NCBI RefSeq assembly: GCF_018619185.1
Contig: NZ_JAAXYC010000022.1
Span: forward strand, 1 to 49,891
Reading direction: 5' to 3'
DNA from: Streptomyces sp. McG3
GTDB taxonomy: Bacteria > Actinomycetota > Actinomycetes > Streptomycetales > Streptomycetaceae
DNA length: 49,891 nt
In this document: positions 43,277 to 49,891 of the stretch, in pieces
Position numbering within the stretch: position 1 is the stretch's first letter
Layout of the letters: the number at the start of each line of letters is the position of its first letter
Made by a program: the position numbers and the translations under genes
The notes under the pieces: generated by a model
Database searches by the model: none
What the model was told of the DNA's origin: nothing
What the model saw: the letters and a program-made list of their open reading frames with translations, nothing else

Positions 43277-43705
43277 TCAGGACGCGTCGAACGGGCTGTT
43301 CTGGTAGGCGGCCAGAGACCACACGCCGTCCTTGCCCCGCACCGCGACCCATGACGCGCGCACCCTGCGCTCGGGCCTGAGCGTGTCCTCTCCCGGCGCG
43401 CGGACGCCGCCCTCGGTGACCAGGACGGCCGCCTCGTCGCTGAGGAAGTTCACGGCGACCGGTGCGCCGACGACCTGGGTCCCCCGGAACGGGCCCTCGA
43501 AGGCCGCCGCCATGAAGGACCGGATGGCCTCCCTGCCCTGGCAGTGGACGCCGGGCATCACCATGCTGCCGTTCTCGGTGAAGATGTCGGCGAAGGCGGC
43601 GGAGTCATGGGCGGCCCACGCCGCCATGATGCGCTCCGGCAGGCCGGCGACGCCCTGCTCCCTCTCGTCGGCCGTGGTCGTGGTCGTGGTGTCGGTGGAG
43701 TTCAT
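43277..43705 (-). CDS. SgcJ/EcaC-type NTF2-fold protein
   Basis: ATG 43705 (GGAGG 13 bases upstream) encodes 142 residues. After a Thr-rich start (MNSTDTTTTTTADE) come LPERIMAAWAAHDSAAFADI, FTENGSMVMPGVHCQGREAI, RSFMAAAFEGPFRGTQVVGA, EAAVLVTEGGVRAPGEDTLR and RRVRASWVAVRGKDGVWSLA then AYQNSPFD. This is the SnoaL-like TIGR02246 group whose name-giver SgcJ comes from the C-1027 enediyne cluster, where it supports the iterative PKS product. Position next to enediyne core genes fits such a role. Polar residues line the expected pocket, but no catalytic residue can be fixed. Confidence 0.85.
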   Translation of the reverse strand: MNSTDTTTTTTADEREQGVAGLPERIMAAWAAHDSAAFADIFTENGSMVMPGVHCQGREAIRSFMAAAFEGPFRGTQVVGAPVAVNFLSDEAAVLVTEGGVRAPGEDTLRPERRVRASWVAVRGKDGVWSLAAYQNSPFDAS

Positions 43706-44287
43706 CGGGTTCCTTGCCTCCGTGATGTGAGCACGATGCCGAGGAAACCGGACGGATACGCATCCGGCTCGCTCAACTGTCTGGTGTGCGACGGCGGTTG
43801 CCGAGCAGGCCGCGTGGAACGCCGCCACCGGACCGGGCTGGGCCGACAGCGGCCCCGCCGTCGCCCGGTGCTGCCGCCGCCGTACGGTCCGGGCGGCCGA
43901 TCGCTGGTGACCCGGCCGCCGGCCCGGGACTACCTCGATGCTCGCCCGCCACCTCGGTCGCGTACCACTCCGGGATTGCTCTGGATCCGCCGGGCGTGCC
44001 CCGGATGGTGCGGTTGCCCGGAGCCTGGATCCCTGAGCAAGCCGGGAGATGCCGACCGTCGGGCGATCCCCAATCGTGTCTGTGGGGTCCCATCCCCTGA
44101 ATCGGGCCAACCCCGGTGGATCGACCCGATCGTGTCGTCACCCGCCCTCGCGGCGCACGAGCCGGTCGGCGACCCCGGCGGAGAGCGGCCTCCGGGCGGC
44201 GGTTCCCTCCCGGGCGCCGTCGGCGCCCGCAAAGAAGCAGGCTCGACCGGTGGCGCCTGCCCTGATGACGAAGGAAAGGGAAAGCCG
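43706..44287. other. Divergent intergenic region upstream of the enediyne cassette
   Basis: 580 bases between the divergent SgcJ-like and thioesterase genes carry no recognisable gene. They should contain the main promoter of the plus-strand cassette; no -10/-35 pair is convincing at this GC content. The Shine-Dalgarno-like GAAAGGGAAAG precedes the next gene. Confidence 0.45.
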
Positions 44288-44755
44288 ATGGCCGACGCGC
44301 GGCCCTATTACGAACTGCGTCATCTCGTCGGATTCGAGGAGACCAACCTGGTCGGCAACGTCTACTACGTCAACTATGTTCGCTGGCAGGGGCGGTGCCG
44401 GGAGATGTTCCTGCTGGACATGGCGCCCGAGGTGCTCGACGACATCCGCGACGACCTGAAACTGTTCACCGTCTCGGTGGGGTGCGAGTTCTTCGCCGAG
44501 ATCACCGCCTTCGACCAGCTCTCGATCCGGATGCGTCTGGAGGAGCTGACGCAGACGCAGATCGTCTTCACCTTCGACTACCTGCGGCTGCACGAGGACA
44601 CCGAGAACCTGGTGGCCCGTGGCCGGCAACGGGTCGCCTGTATGCGCGGCCCGAACGGCGACACCCGTCCCACCAGGGTGCCCGAAGCCCTGCGGCAGGC
44701 CCTGGAACCGTACGCCGCACGGGTGTCGGCCTCGGTTCCCGCGAGCGGAGGCTGA
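44288..44755 (+). CDS. Enediyne hotdog-fold thioesterase (CalE7/DynE7/SgcE10 type)
   Basis: ATG 44288 follows GAAAGGGAAAG. The 155-residue protein begins MADARPYYELRHLVGFEETN and has the family signature NVYYVNYVRWQGRCREMF (Asn24, Arg32, Arg38), then VSVGCEFFAEITAFDQLSIR and TQTQIVFTFDYLRLHEDTEN. Known members release the polyene from the enediyne PKS by hydrolysis, using Asn/Arg/Tyr residues rather than a general-base carboxylate. Length and motifs are normal. It is the first gene of the plus-strand cassette; a terminator separates it from the DUF1702 genes. It is a diagnostic marker for an enediyne cluster. Confidence 0.93.
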   Translation: MADARPYYELRHLVGFEETNLVGNVYYVNYVRWQGRCREMFLLDMAPEVLDDIRDDLKLFTVSVGCEFFAEITAFDQLSIRMRLEELTQTQIVFTFDYLRLHEDTENLVARGRQRVACMRGPNGDTRPTRVPEALRQALEPYAARVSASVPASGG

Positions 44756-44770
44756 GGCGGCGGGCACATC

Positions 44771-44796
44771 CTGCCGCCCGTCGAACCGGGCGGCAG
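44771..44796 (+). terminator. Stem-loop after the thioesterase gene
   Basis: CTGCCGCCCG pairs perfectly with CGGGCGGCAG (10 bp, loop TCGAAC), 16 bases after the stop. It may uncouple expression of the thioesterase from the downstream genes. Confidence 0.75.
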
Positions 44797-44908
44797 CGGC
44801 CGGACCGTGCGCACCGGCGTTGCGCACTCCCGAAGATGCCCGGTCTGGACCGCAGTCCGACGATGAAATTCTCGCCACCCCCCGGGTGGCTGCCCGAGGA
44901 GGCACCGC

Positions 44909-45892
44909 ATGGCATCGGCAATGGGTTCTCTGCGCAGACTTCTGATGGCCCCTTCCCTGCGTGACGTGAGCTTCGCCGGACGCGGATTCCCCGTGGCCGA
45001 GACCGCTGCCACCAGACAGCTGGAGACCATCCCGCAGGCCGTGGTGACCGGCTTCGAATGGGGCATCGAGTCCAAGAGCCTGTGGGAGACCGAGCGGCGG
45101 CTGTCGCTGGTCGACCTGGAGATGCAGGGCTTCGCGTACGAGGGCGCGGTCATGGCGTCGGTCATCCGGGACTCGATGCCCGGCCGCGGCGGACGCACCC
45201 GGGCACTGCTCCAGGGGAGCGGGCGGCGGCACATCTTCCTCAACTACATCGGCATCGGCTTCGCCATGGCCAAGCTGCCCCGGCCACTGTGGGGAAAGGT
45301 CATGCCCGACGATCTCGACGGCGAGGAGTTCTACCCGCCGATGAGCTGGCTCGCCATCGACGGGTACGGCTTCGACCGCGCCTACTTCGACCGTGCCCGC
45401 TGGGTCGACGCCCAGCGTCCGGACACTCCCTACGCCTGGGAGGGGCATCCGCACTACTTCCAACGGGCGGTGGACCAAGGCATCGGACGGGCCCTGTGGT
45501 TCATCCACGGCGCGGGCGTCGGGCAGGTCAGCGCCGCCGTGCGCGGCTTCGCCCCCGAGCGTGCGCCGGACCTGTGGGCGGGCGTGGGACTCGCCGCCAC
45601 CTTCGCGGGCTGCTCCACGGCCGCCGAACTGGCGTCGCTGCGCGCCGAGTCCGGGGAGCTGAGCGGCCATGTGGCGCAGGGGTCCGTCTTCGCGGCGAAG
45701 GCCCGCCACTTCTCCGGCGTCGTGCCCGAGCACACCCGGGCCGCGCTCCACGCGCTGGCCGGGATCACCGTCGAGGCCGCGGCCGCGCTCGCCGACGACA
45801 CCGCGCCCGCGCCGGGCTCGGCGAGGGATGTCCCGGCCTATGAAATCTGGCGCCGCACGGTGCGTGCACAACTCCTCGTGCCTACCGATTGA
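44909..45892 (+). CDS. DUF1702 enediyne biosynthesis protein, first copy
   Basis: ATG 44909 follows GAGGAGG. The 327-residue product contains LLMAPSLRDVSFAGRGFPVA, LETIPQAVVTGFEWGIESKS, FAYEGAVMASVIRDSMPGRG, RHIFLNYIGIGFAMAKLPRP, WLAIDGYGFDRAYFDRARWV and QGIGRALWFIHGAGVGQVSA. These blocks define DUF1702, found almost only with enediyne PKS genes (the E3/UnbL-type protein) and of unknown biochemical role. No cofactor motif, signal peptide or clear TM is seen. It is a paralogue of the next gene, with about 40% identical positions by eye. It should act with UnbV/UnbU in core maturation or handling. Confidence 0.88.
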   Translation: MASAMGSLRRLLMAPSLRDVSFAGRGFPVAETAATRQLETIPQAVVTGFEWGIESKSLWETERRLSLVDLEMQGFAYEGAVMASVIRDSMPGRGGRTRALLQGSGRRHIFLNYIGIGFAMAKLPRPLWGKVMPDDLDGEEFYPPMSWLAIDGYGFDRAYFDRARWVDAQRPDTPYAWEGHPHYFQRAVDQGIGRALWFIHGAGVGQVSAAVRGFAPERAPDLWAGVGLAATFAGCSTAAELASLRAESGELSGHVAQGSVFAAKARHFSGVVPEHTRAALHALAGITVEAAAALADDTAPAPGSARDVPAYEIWRRTVRAQLLVPTD

Positions 45893-45982
45893 GCATTCCT
45901 GGAGTAGCCGAACGGGTAGCCGTATCACATATCTTCGTCCAACAACGGGAAATTCCGGCAAAGGATAGAGGGGCGGCCTTTA

Positions 45983-46951
45983 ATGTCCATCTTGCGTGCG
46001 ATGAGGCGCCGAGTCCTCACGCCAAATGTTCGGGAAACGAAACTGGAAAAACGCGGTTTCCACGTCAAGAACGCGGCGGCCAAACACCAGTTGGAAACGG
46101 TCGGGACGAGCTTCCTCCAGGGCTACGCCTACGCGGTCGAGGCGCGCACCGCGGACCAGGCGACCGACTGGCTGGAGACGGTTCCCCTGCCCTTCCGCGG
46201 GTTCGCGTACGAGGGCGCCGGCATGGGCGCCGTCATGCTCGACTCCCTGACGGGCGGCGACAAGCGGCTGACCGGCATCCTGGAGGGCAGGGGCCGGCAC
46301 CACAACTACATGATCTACGTCGGCGTCGGCTGGGCGATGGCCAGGCTGCCGAGGTTCATGTGGCCCGACGTGAGCAGCACCGACCCGGTACTGCGCTGGC
46401 TGCTCCTGGACGGGTACGGCTTCCACCAGGCCTACTTCAAGACCGACGCCTACGTCCGCGACCCCGGCCTGGAACACCCTTTCACCTGGAAGGGCGGGCC
46501 GGACGCCTACAGTGCCCGCGTGATCGACCAGGGCATCGGCCGCGCCCTGTGGTTCGTCGGCGGTACCGACCCCGACGTCGTCGCCGAGCTCATCGGGGCC
46601 TACCCCGCCCACCGTCGCGGCGACATGTACGCCGGCGCCGGACTCGCCTGCACCTACGCGGGCAGCGTCGACGAGGACGAACTGCGGCGCTTCGCCAAAC
46701 ACGCGGGCGAGCATCTCCCGAACCTGGCGCAGGGCTCCGCGTTCGCCTGCGAGGCACGCGAGCGCGCGGGCACGACGACCGCCCACACCCATCTCGCCGC
46801 CCGCGTCCTGTGCGGCGGCCGGACACCCGGGGAAGCCGCCCGGGTGTGCGCCGACACGGCGCCCGAGAGCTGTGACGGCGGCGAGATCCCGGCATTCGAA
46901 ATCTGGCGGCAGCACATCGCCGCAGAGATCACTTCCGTTCCGCACGCGTAG
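45983..46951 (+). CDS. DUF1702 enediyne biosynthesis protein, second copy
   Basis: ATG 45983 follows GAGGGG. Of 322 residues the blocks line up with the preceding gene: MRRRVLTPNVRETKLEKRGF, LETVGTSFLQGYAYAVEART, FAYEGAGMGAVMLDSLTGGD, RHHNYMIYVGVGWAMARLPR, WLLLDGYGFHQAYFKTDAYV and QGIGRALWFVGGTDPDVVAE. It ends IPAFEIWRQHIAAEI, as the first copy ends YEIWRRTVRAQ. It is 12 bases upstream of the UnbV-type gene and clearly in its operon. The 90-base gap before it is AT-richer and may carry its own promoter. As nearest neighbour of UnbV it is the likelier E3 equivalent. Confidence 0.88.
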   Translation: MSILRAMRRRVLTPNVRETKLEKRGFHVKNAAAKHQLETVGTSFLQGYAYAVEARTADQATDWLETVPLPFRGFAYEGAGMGAVMLDSLTGGDKRLTGILEGRGRHHNYMIYVGVGWAMARLPRFMWPDVSSTDPVLRWLLLDGYGFHQAYFKTDAYVRDPGLEHPFTWKGGPDAYSARVIDQGIGRALWFVGGTDPDVVAELIGAYPAHRRGDMYAGAGLACTYAGSVDEDELRRFAKHAGEHLPNLAQGSAFACEARERAGTTTAHTHLAARVLCGGRTPGEAARVCADTAPESCDGGEIPAFEIWRQHIAAEITSVPHA

Positions 46952-46963
46952 AAAGGCGCTGGC

Positions 46964-48895
46964 ATGACACACCCGATTTCCTGGCTGCGGAAGCAGGCGC
47001 CCGGAGTCATCGCACTCGCTCTCATGGTCAGCACCTTTTATGTGGTGAAGCCGTACGAGTCGAGTGCTGCCGACAAAGCGGAGCTGGCGGAGAAGTTCAC
47101 CTTCGAGCCGATGGCGATATCCATGCCGGGCGGCTACAAGAAACAGAGCGTCCGCAAGGTGAACAAGGCCTACAAGCACATCGAGGCGTGGATCTCCTCC
47201 GTCGGCGCGGGCGTCGCCATGAACGACATCGACGGCGACGGCCTGCCCAACGACCTGTGCATCACCGACCCGCAGATCGACCAGGCGGTGGTCACCCCCG
47301 CACCGGCGCCCGGTCGCGAGAGCGCGTCGTACGCGCCGTTCACCCTGGATATGTCTCCGCTGCCCAAGAGCGACATCATGGCCCCGATCGGCTGCGTCCC
47401 CGGTGACTACAACGAGGACGGCGCGATGGACCTGCTCGTGTACTACTGGGGCCGTACCCCGGTGATCTTCCAGGCGAAGAAGGAGCCCGGCAAGGACACC
47501 ACGACCATGGACCCGAAGTGCTTCGAGCCCGTCGAGCTCGTCCCCGGCAACGGCGGTGGCGGGGAGTACGACGGACCGTTGTGGAACTCCAACGCCGCGA
47601 CGGTCGCCGACTTCGACGGTGACGGGCACAACGACATCTACATCGGGAACTACTTCCCCGACAGCCCCGTCCTGGACGACACCGTGCACGGCGGCGTGAC
47701 GATGAACGACTCGCTGTCCCACGCCCAGAACGGCGGCGGCGGTCACTTCTTCCGCTGGACCCCCTCCGGCTACGAACAGGTCGAGGACGTCCTGCCGAAG
47801 GGCATCGACCAGGGCTGGACCCTGGCCGTCTCGGCCACCGACCTGGACGGGGACCAGCGCCCCGAGATGTACCTCGCGCACGACTTCGGGACGTCGGCCC
47901 TTCTCTACAACAGGTCGACCCCCGGCACCTTCAAGTTCAGCGAGGTCAAGGCCAAGCACACCGCGACCACTCCGAAGTCCAAGGAGATCGGCCGCAGCTC
48001 CTTCAAGGGCATGGGCGTCGACTTCGGCGATCTGGACAACGACGGCCTCTACGACGCCTTCGTCTCCAACATCACCACCTCCTTCGGCATCCAGGAGTCC
48101 AACTTCGCCTTCATCGGAACGGCCCGTGACAAGGCCGACCTGCGCGCCAAGTTCCGCGACGGCGTCGCCCCCTACAAGGACGAGAGCGCACCGCTCAACC
48201 TCGCCTGGTCCGGATGGGGCTGGGACGTGAAGATGGGCGACTTCGACAACGACGGAATCCAGGAGATCACCCAGGCCGTCGGCTTCGTCAAGGGCAAGCG
48301 CAACCGCTGGGCCCAGCTCCAGGAGCTCGCCACCGCCAACGACGCGCTGGTCAAGCACCCCCGCTTCTGGCCCCGCGTGGAGGAGGGCGACGACCTCGCC
48401 GGCGACCAGCACATGCGCTTCTTCGTCCAGGAGAAGGACGGCGAGGCCTACAGCGACCTGTCCAAGCAGCTCGGTCTGGCCGTACCGGTGCCCAGCCGAG
48501 GCATCGCCACCGGCGACGCCGACGGCGACGGACGCCTCGACATGGTCGTGGCACGCCAGTGGGAGGACCCCGTCTTCTACTGCAACATGAGCCAGAAGAC
48601 CGGCGGCCACCTGAACCTCAGCCTCACCGACGCGGGCGGCTCGCCCGTCATCGGCGCCCAGGTCACCGTGACCCTCTCCGACGGCAGCACCCGTCTGGGC
48701 CGGGTCGACGGCGGCAGCGGCCACTCCGGCAAGCGCAGCCAGGACGTGCACATCGGTCTCGGCCAGGAGGCCGAGGGGCCGATGCAGACCCGCCTGACCT
48801 GGCGTGACCGCACCGGGCAGGTGCGCAACAAGGATCTCCAGCTGACCCCCGGCCGGCACGCGCTGGAACTCGGCGCCGACGTGAAGGAGAAGTGA
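46964..48895 (+). CDS. unbV: CRTAC1/UnbV-type VCBS-repeat protein of enediyne biosynthesis
   Basis: ATG 46964 lies 12 bases after the DUF1702 stop with GAAAGG in the gap. The 643-residue product has an N-terminal signal anchor (APGVIALALMVSTFYVV). At least seven FG-GAP/VCBS-like Ca-binding loops follow (DIDGDGLPNDLCI, DYNEDGAMDLLVY, DFDGDGHNDIYIG, DLDGDQRPEMYLA, DLDNDGLYDAFVS, DFDNDGIQEITQA, DADGDGRLDMVVA), predicting a beta-propeller outside the membrane. The end (GGHLNLSLTDAGGSPVIGAQ, VTVTLSDGSTRLGRVDGGSG) is the ASPIC/UnbV domain. The protein is conserved in enediyne clusters (E4). Its exact function is unknown. Confidence 0.92.
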   Translation: MTHPISWLRKQAPGVIALALMVSTFYVVKPYESSAADKAELAEKFTFEPMAISMPGGYKKQSVRKVNKAYKHIEAWISSVGAGVAMNDIDGDGLPNDLCITDPQIDQAVVTPAPAPGRESASYAPFTLDMSPLPKSDIMAPIGCVPGDYNEDGAMDLLVYYWGRTPVIFQAKKEPGKDTTTMDPKCFEPVELVPGNGGGGEYDGPLWNSNAATVADFDGDGHNDIYIGNYFPDSPVLDDTVHGGVTMNDSLSHAQNGGGGHFFRWTPSGYEQVEDVLPKGIDQGWTLAVSATDLDGDQRPEMYLAHDFGTSALLYNRSTPGTFKFSEVKAKHTATTPKSKEIGRSSFKGMGVDFGDLDNDGLYDAFVSNITTSFGIQESNFAFIGTARDKADLRAKFRDGVAPYKDESAPLNLAWSGWGWDVKMGDFDNDGIQEITQAVGFVKGKRNRWAQLQELATANDALVKHPRFWPRVEEGDDLAGDQHMRFFVQEKDGEAYSDLSKQLGLAVPVPSRGIATGDADGDGRLDMVVARQWEDPVFYCNMSQKTGGHLNLSLTDAGGSPVIGAQVTVTLSDGSTRLGRVDGGSGHSGKRSQDVHIGLGQEAEGPMQTRLTWRDRTGQVRNKDLQLTPGRHALELGADVKEK

Positions 48896-48897
48896 CC

Positions 48898-49891
48898 GTG
48901 CCCGAAACCAAGACGCGCGCGGCAGCCGCGCCGCGGCACGACGTGAAGGTCGTCACCGCCCTGCGTCGGTTCGCGATCTCGATCTCGATCCTCAACATCG
49001 CCGGGTACACCTTCCTCGGCTTCGAACAGCCCTGGCTGTGGCCGTTCATCGCGGTCCTCACCGCCTACACGGTGGAGATCGCGCTGGAGGCCGTCAGCGC
49101 CCGCGGCGAGAAGCGGGCCCCCCGCTACGCGGGCGGCGGTTTCAAGGGCATGGTCGAGTTCCTCTTCCCCGCGCACATCACCGGCCTCGCCGTGAACATG
49201 TTGACGTACGTCAACGACCGCGTCTGGGTCATGGTCTTCGGCGTCGTCGTGGCCGTCGGCACCAAGTGGGTGCTCCGCGCCCCGCTCAAGGGCCGCATGC
49301 GGCACTACATGAACCCGTCGAACTTCGGCATCGCGATCATCCTGCTGCTCTTCCCCTGGGCCAGCATCGCCCCGCCCTACCACTTCACCGAGTACCTGTA
49401 CGGCCCCGCCGACTGGGTCCTTCCGGCGATCATCCTGGTTCTGGGCACCATGCTGAACGCGAAGCTGACGGGCCGTATGTGGCTGATCGGCGCCTGGCTG
49501 ATCGGGTTCGTCCTCCAGGCGGTCATCCGCGGCCTGGTGACGGGGACCTCCATCCCGGCGGCGCTCGGCATGATGACCGGAGTGGCGTTCATCCTCTTCA
49601 CGAACTACATGGTCACCGACCCCGGCACCTCCCCCTCCAGGCGTTCCTCCCAGATCGCCTTCGGCGGCGGCGTCGCCACGATGTACGGGGTGCTCACGGC
49701 GCTCGGCATCGCGTACGGCATCTTCTTCGCCACCGCCCTGGTCTGCCTGATCCGCGGCGGCTACCTGTGGGGCCTGCACTTCAAGGCCAAGCAGGCTCCC
49801 GCCGCGGCCGAACCGGCACAGCGGGCCCAGGCACAGCGGGCCCAGGCGGAGCCCGCGGAGCAGACCGCCGCCGCCTCCGCTCCCCCTCCCC
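48898..49891 (+). CDS. unbU: UnbU-type membrane protein (RnfD/NqrB-like), runs off the window
   Basis: GTG 48898 starts two bases after the UnbV stop. The frame is open to the window end (331 codons) and encodes about eight or nine TM segments (FAISISILNIAGYTFLG, LWPFIAVLTAYTVEIAL, VWVMVFGVVVAVGTKWVL, SNFGIAIILLLFPWASIAP, WVLPAIILVLGTMLNAKL, FILFTNYMVTDPGTSP). MNPSNFGIAI and FTNYMVTDPGTSPSR resemble the flavin-binding regions of RnfD/NqrB. A repetitive tail (AQRAQ twice, then Ala/Pro-rich) follows. It is the E5/UnbU protein of enediyne clusters, probably part of a redox or export step. The PKS gene is expected downstream. Confidence 0.9.
   Translation, partial: MPETKTRAAAAPRHDVKVVTALRRFAISISILNIAGYTFLGFEQPWLWPFIAVLTAYTVEIALEAVSARGEKRAPRYAGGGFKGMVEFLFPAHITGLAVNMLTYVNDRVWVMVFGVVVAVGTKWVLRAPLKGRMRHYMNPSNFGIAIILLLFPWASIAPPYHFTEYLYGPADWVLPAIILVLGTMLNAKLTGRMWLIGAWLIGFVLQAVIRGLVTGTSIPAALGMMTGVAFILFTNYMVTDPGTSPSRRSSQIAFGGGVATMYGVLTALGIAYGIFFATALVCLIRGGYLWGLHFKAKQAPAAAEPAQRAQAQRAQAEPAEQTAAASAPPP

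Noticed and set aside
45980..48859. 959-codon open frame on the minus strand opposite the second DUF1702 and UnbV genes
   Set aside because: Its product has no domain, is rich in Val/Gly/Asp repeats and mirrors the strong third-position GC of the plus-strand genes. The plus-strand proteins match known families.
1..49891. tRNA, rRNA or an integrative-element attachment site at a tRNA 3' end
   Set aside because: I saw no tRNA-like cloverleaf or rRNA segment when reading both strands, although a covariance-model scan would be the decisive check.

Overview
The window is very GC-rich actinobacterial DNA, almost certainly Streptomyces. Supporting signs are the codon bias, a streptogrisin-type S1 protease, an F420/LLM flavin oxidoreductase, a mycothiol-dependent maleylpyruvate isomerase-like protein, Streptomyces-type ALF-repeat proteins, numerous IS5/IS1380/IS701/IS21/Tn3 remnants and an enediyne biosynthesis cassette. 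It falls into two halves of different character.

Positions 1 to about 33 kb are accessory, recombination-scarred DNA. Intact genes (hypothetical 1782-2204, DUF2750 3266-3610, kinase-like 7081-8151, DUF6924 8276-8779, VOC fusion 12741-13304, secreted protein 14816-15421, VanW-family 17628-19367, TetR plus quinone oxidoreductase 19803-21410, streptogrisin-like protease 28388-29281, PPOX-like 32173-32709) sit between broken genes. The broken genes include LLM oxidoreductase, Y-family polymerase, HIT protein, response regulator, diguanylate cyclase, glycosyltransferase, DUF1080 and a YaaH-type transporter. Two nearly complete insertion sequences with visible terminal inverted repeats lie at 3656-4729 and 15592-16630.

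The most distinctive content of this half is a set of polymorphic-toxin fragments. At 5278-6688 an alanine-rich ALF-type C-terminal tip with a hydrophobic end is followed by a four-TM candidate immunity protein. At 9527-11902 lies the headless ALF-repeat body of such a protein, broken only by two in-frame amber codons. At 24158-26703 there are three tandem orphan Rhs tips on the minus strand; each carries a near-identical Rhs core joined to a different glycine-rich hydrophobic C-terminus and is followed by a tiny AT-richer membrane-protein gene.

From about 33.4 kb to the end the DNA is better ordered and looks like the left flank and start of an enediyne biosynthetic gene cluster. A minus-strand operon encodes a flavoprotein and a stand-alone PEP-utilising swivel/TIM-barrel protein (33431-36559). 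It is followed by a frameshifted AhpD-like gene and a DinB/MPI-like gene. A GMC oxidoreductase/DUF5987 pair (39464-41706) diverges from an AraC-type regulator (42017-42796), and an SgcJ-like NTF2-fold protein follows (43277-43705). The plus-strand core cassette then runs: hotdog thioesterase (44288), two tandem DUF1702 proteins (44909, 45983), the UnbV/CRTAC1 VCBS-repeat protein (46964) and the UnbU membrane protein (48898, running off the end). The enediyne PKS itself is expected just beyond the right edge.

Many single-base frameshifts occur, several in G/C runs, so some 'pseudogenes' may be sequencing artefacts.
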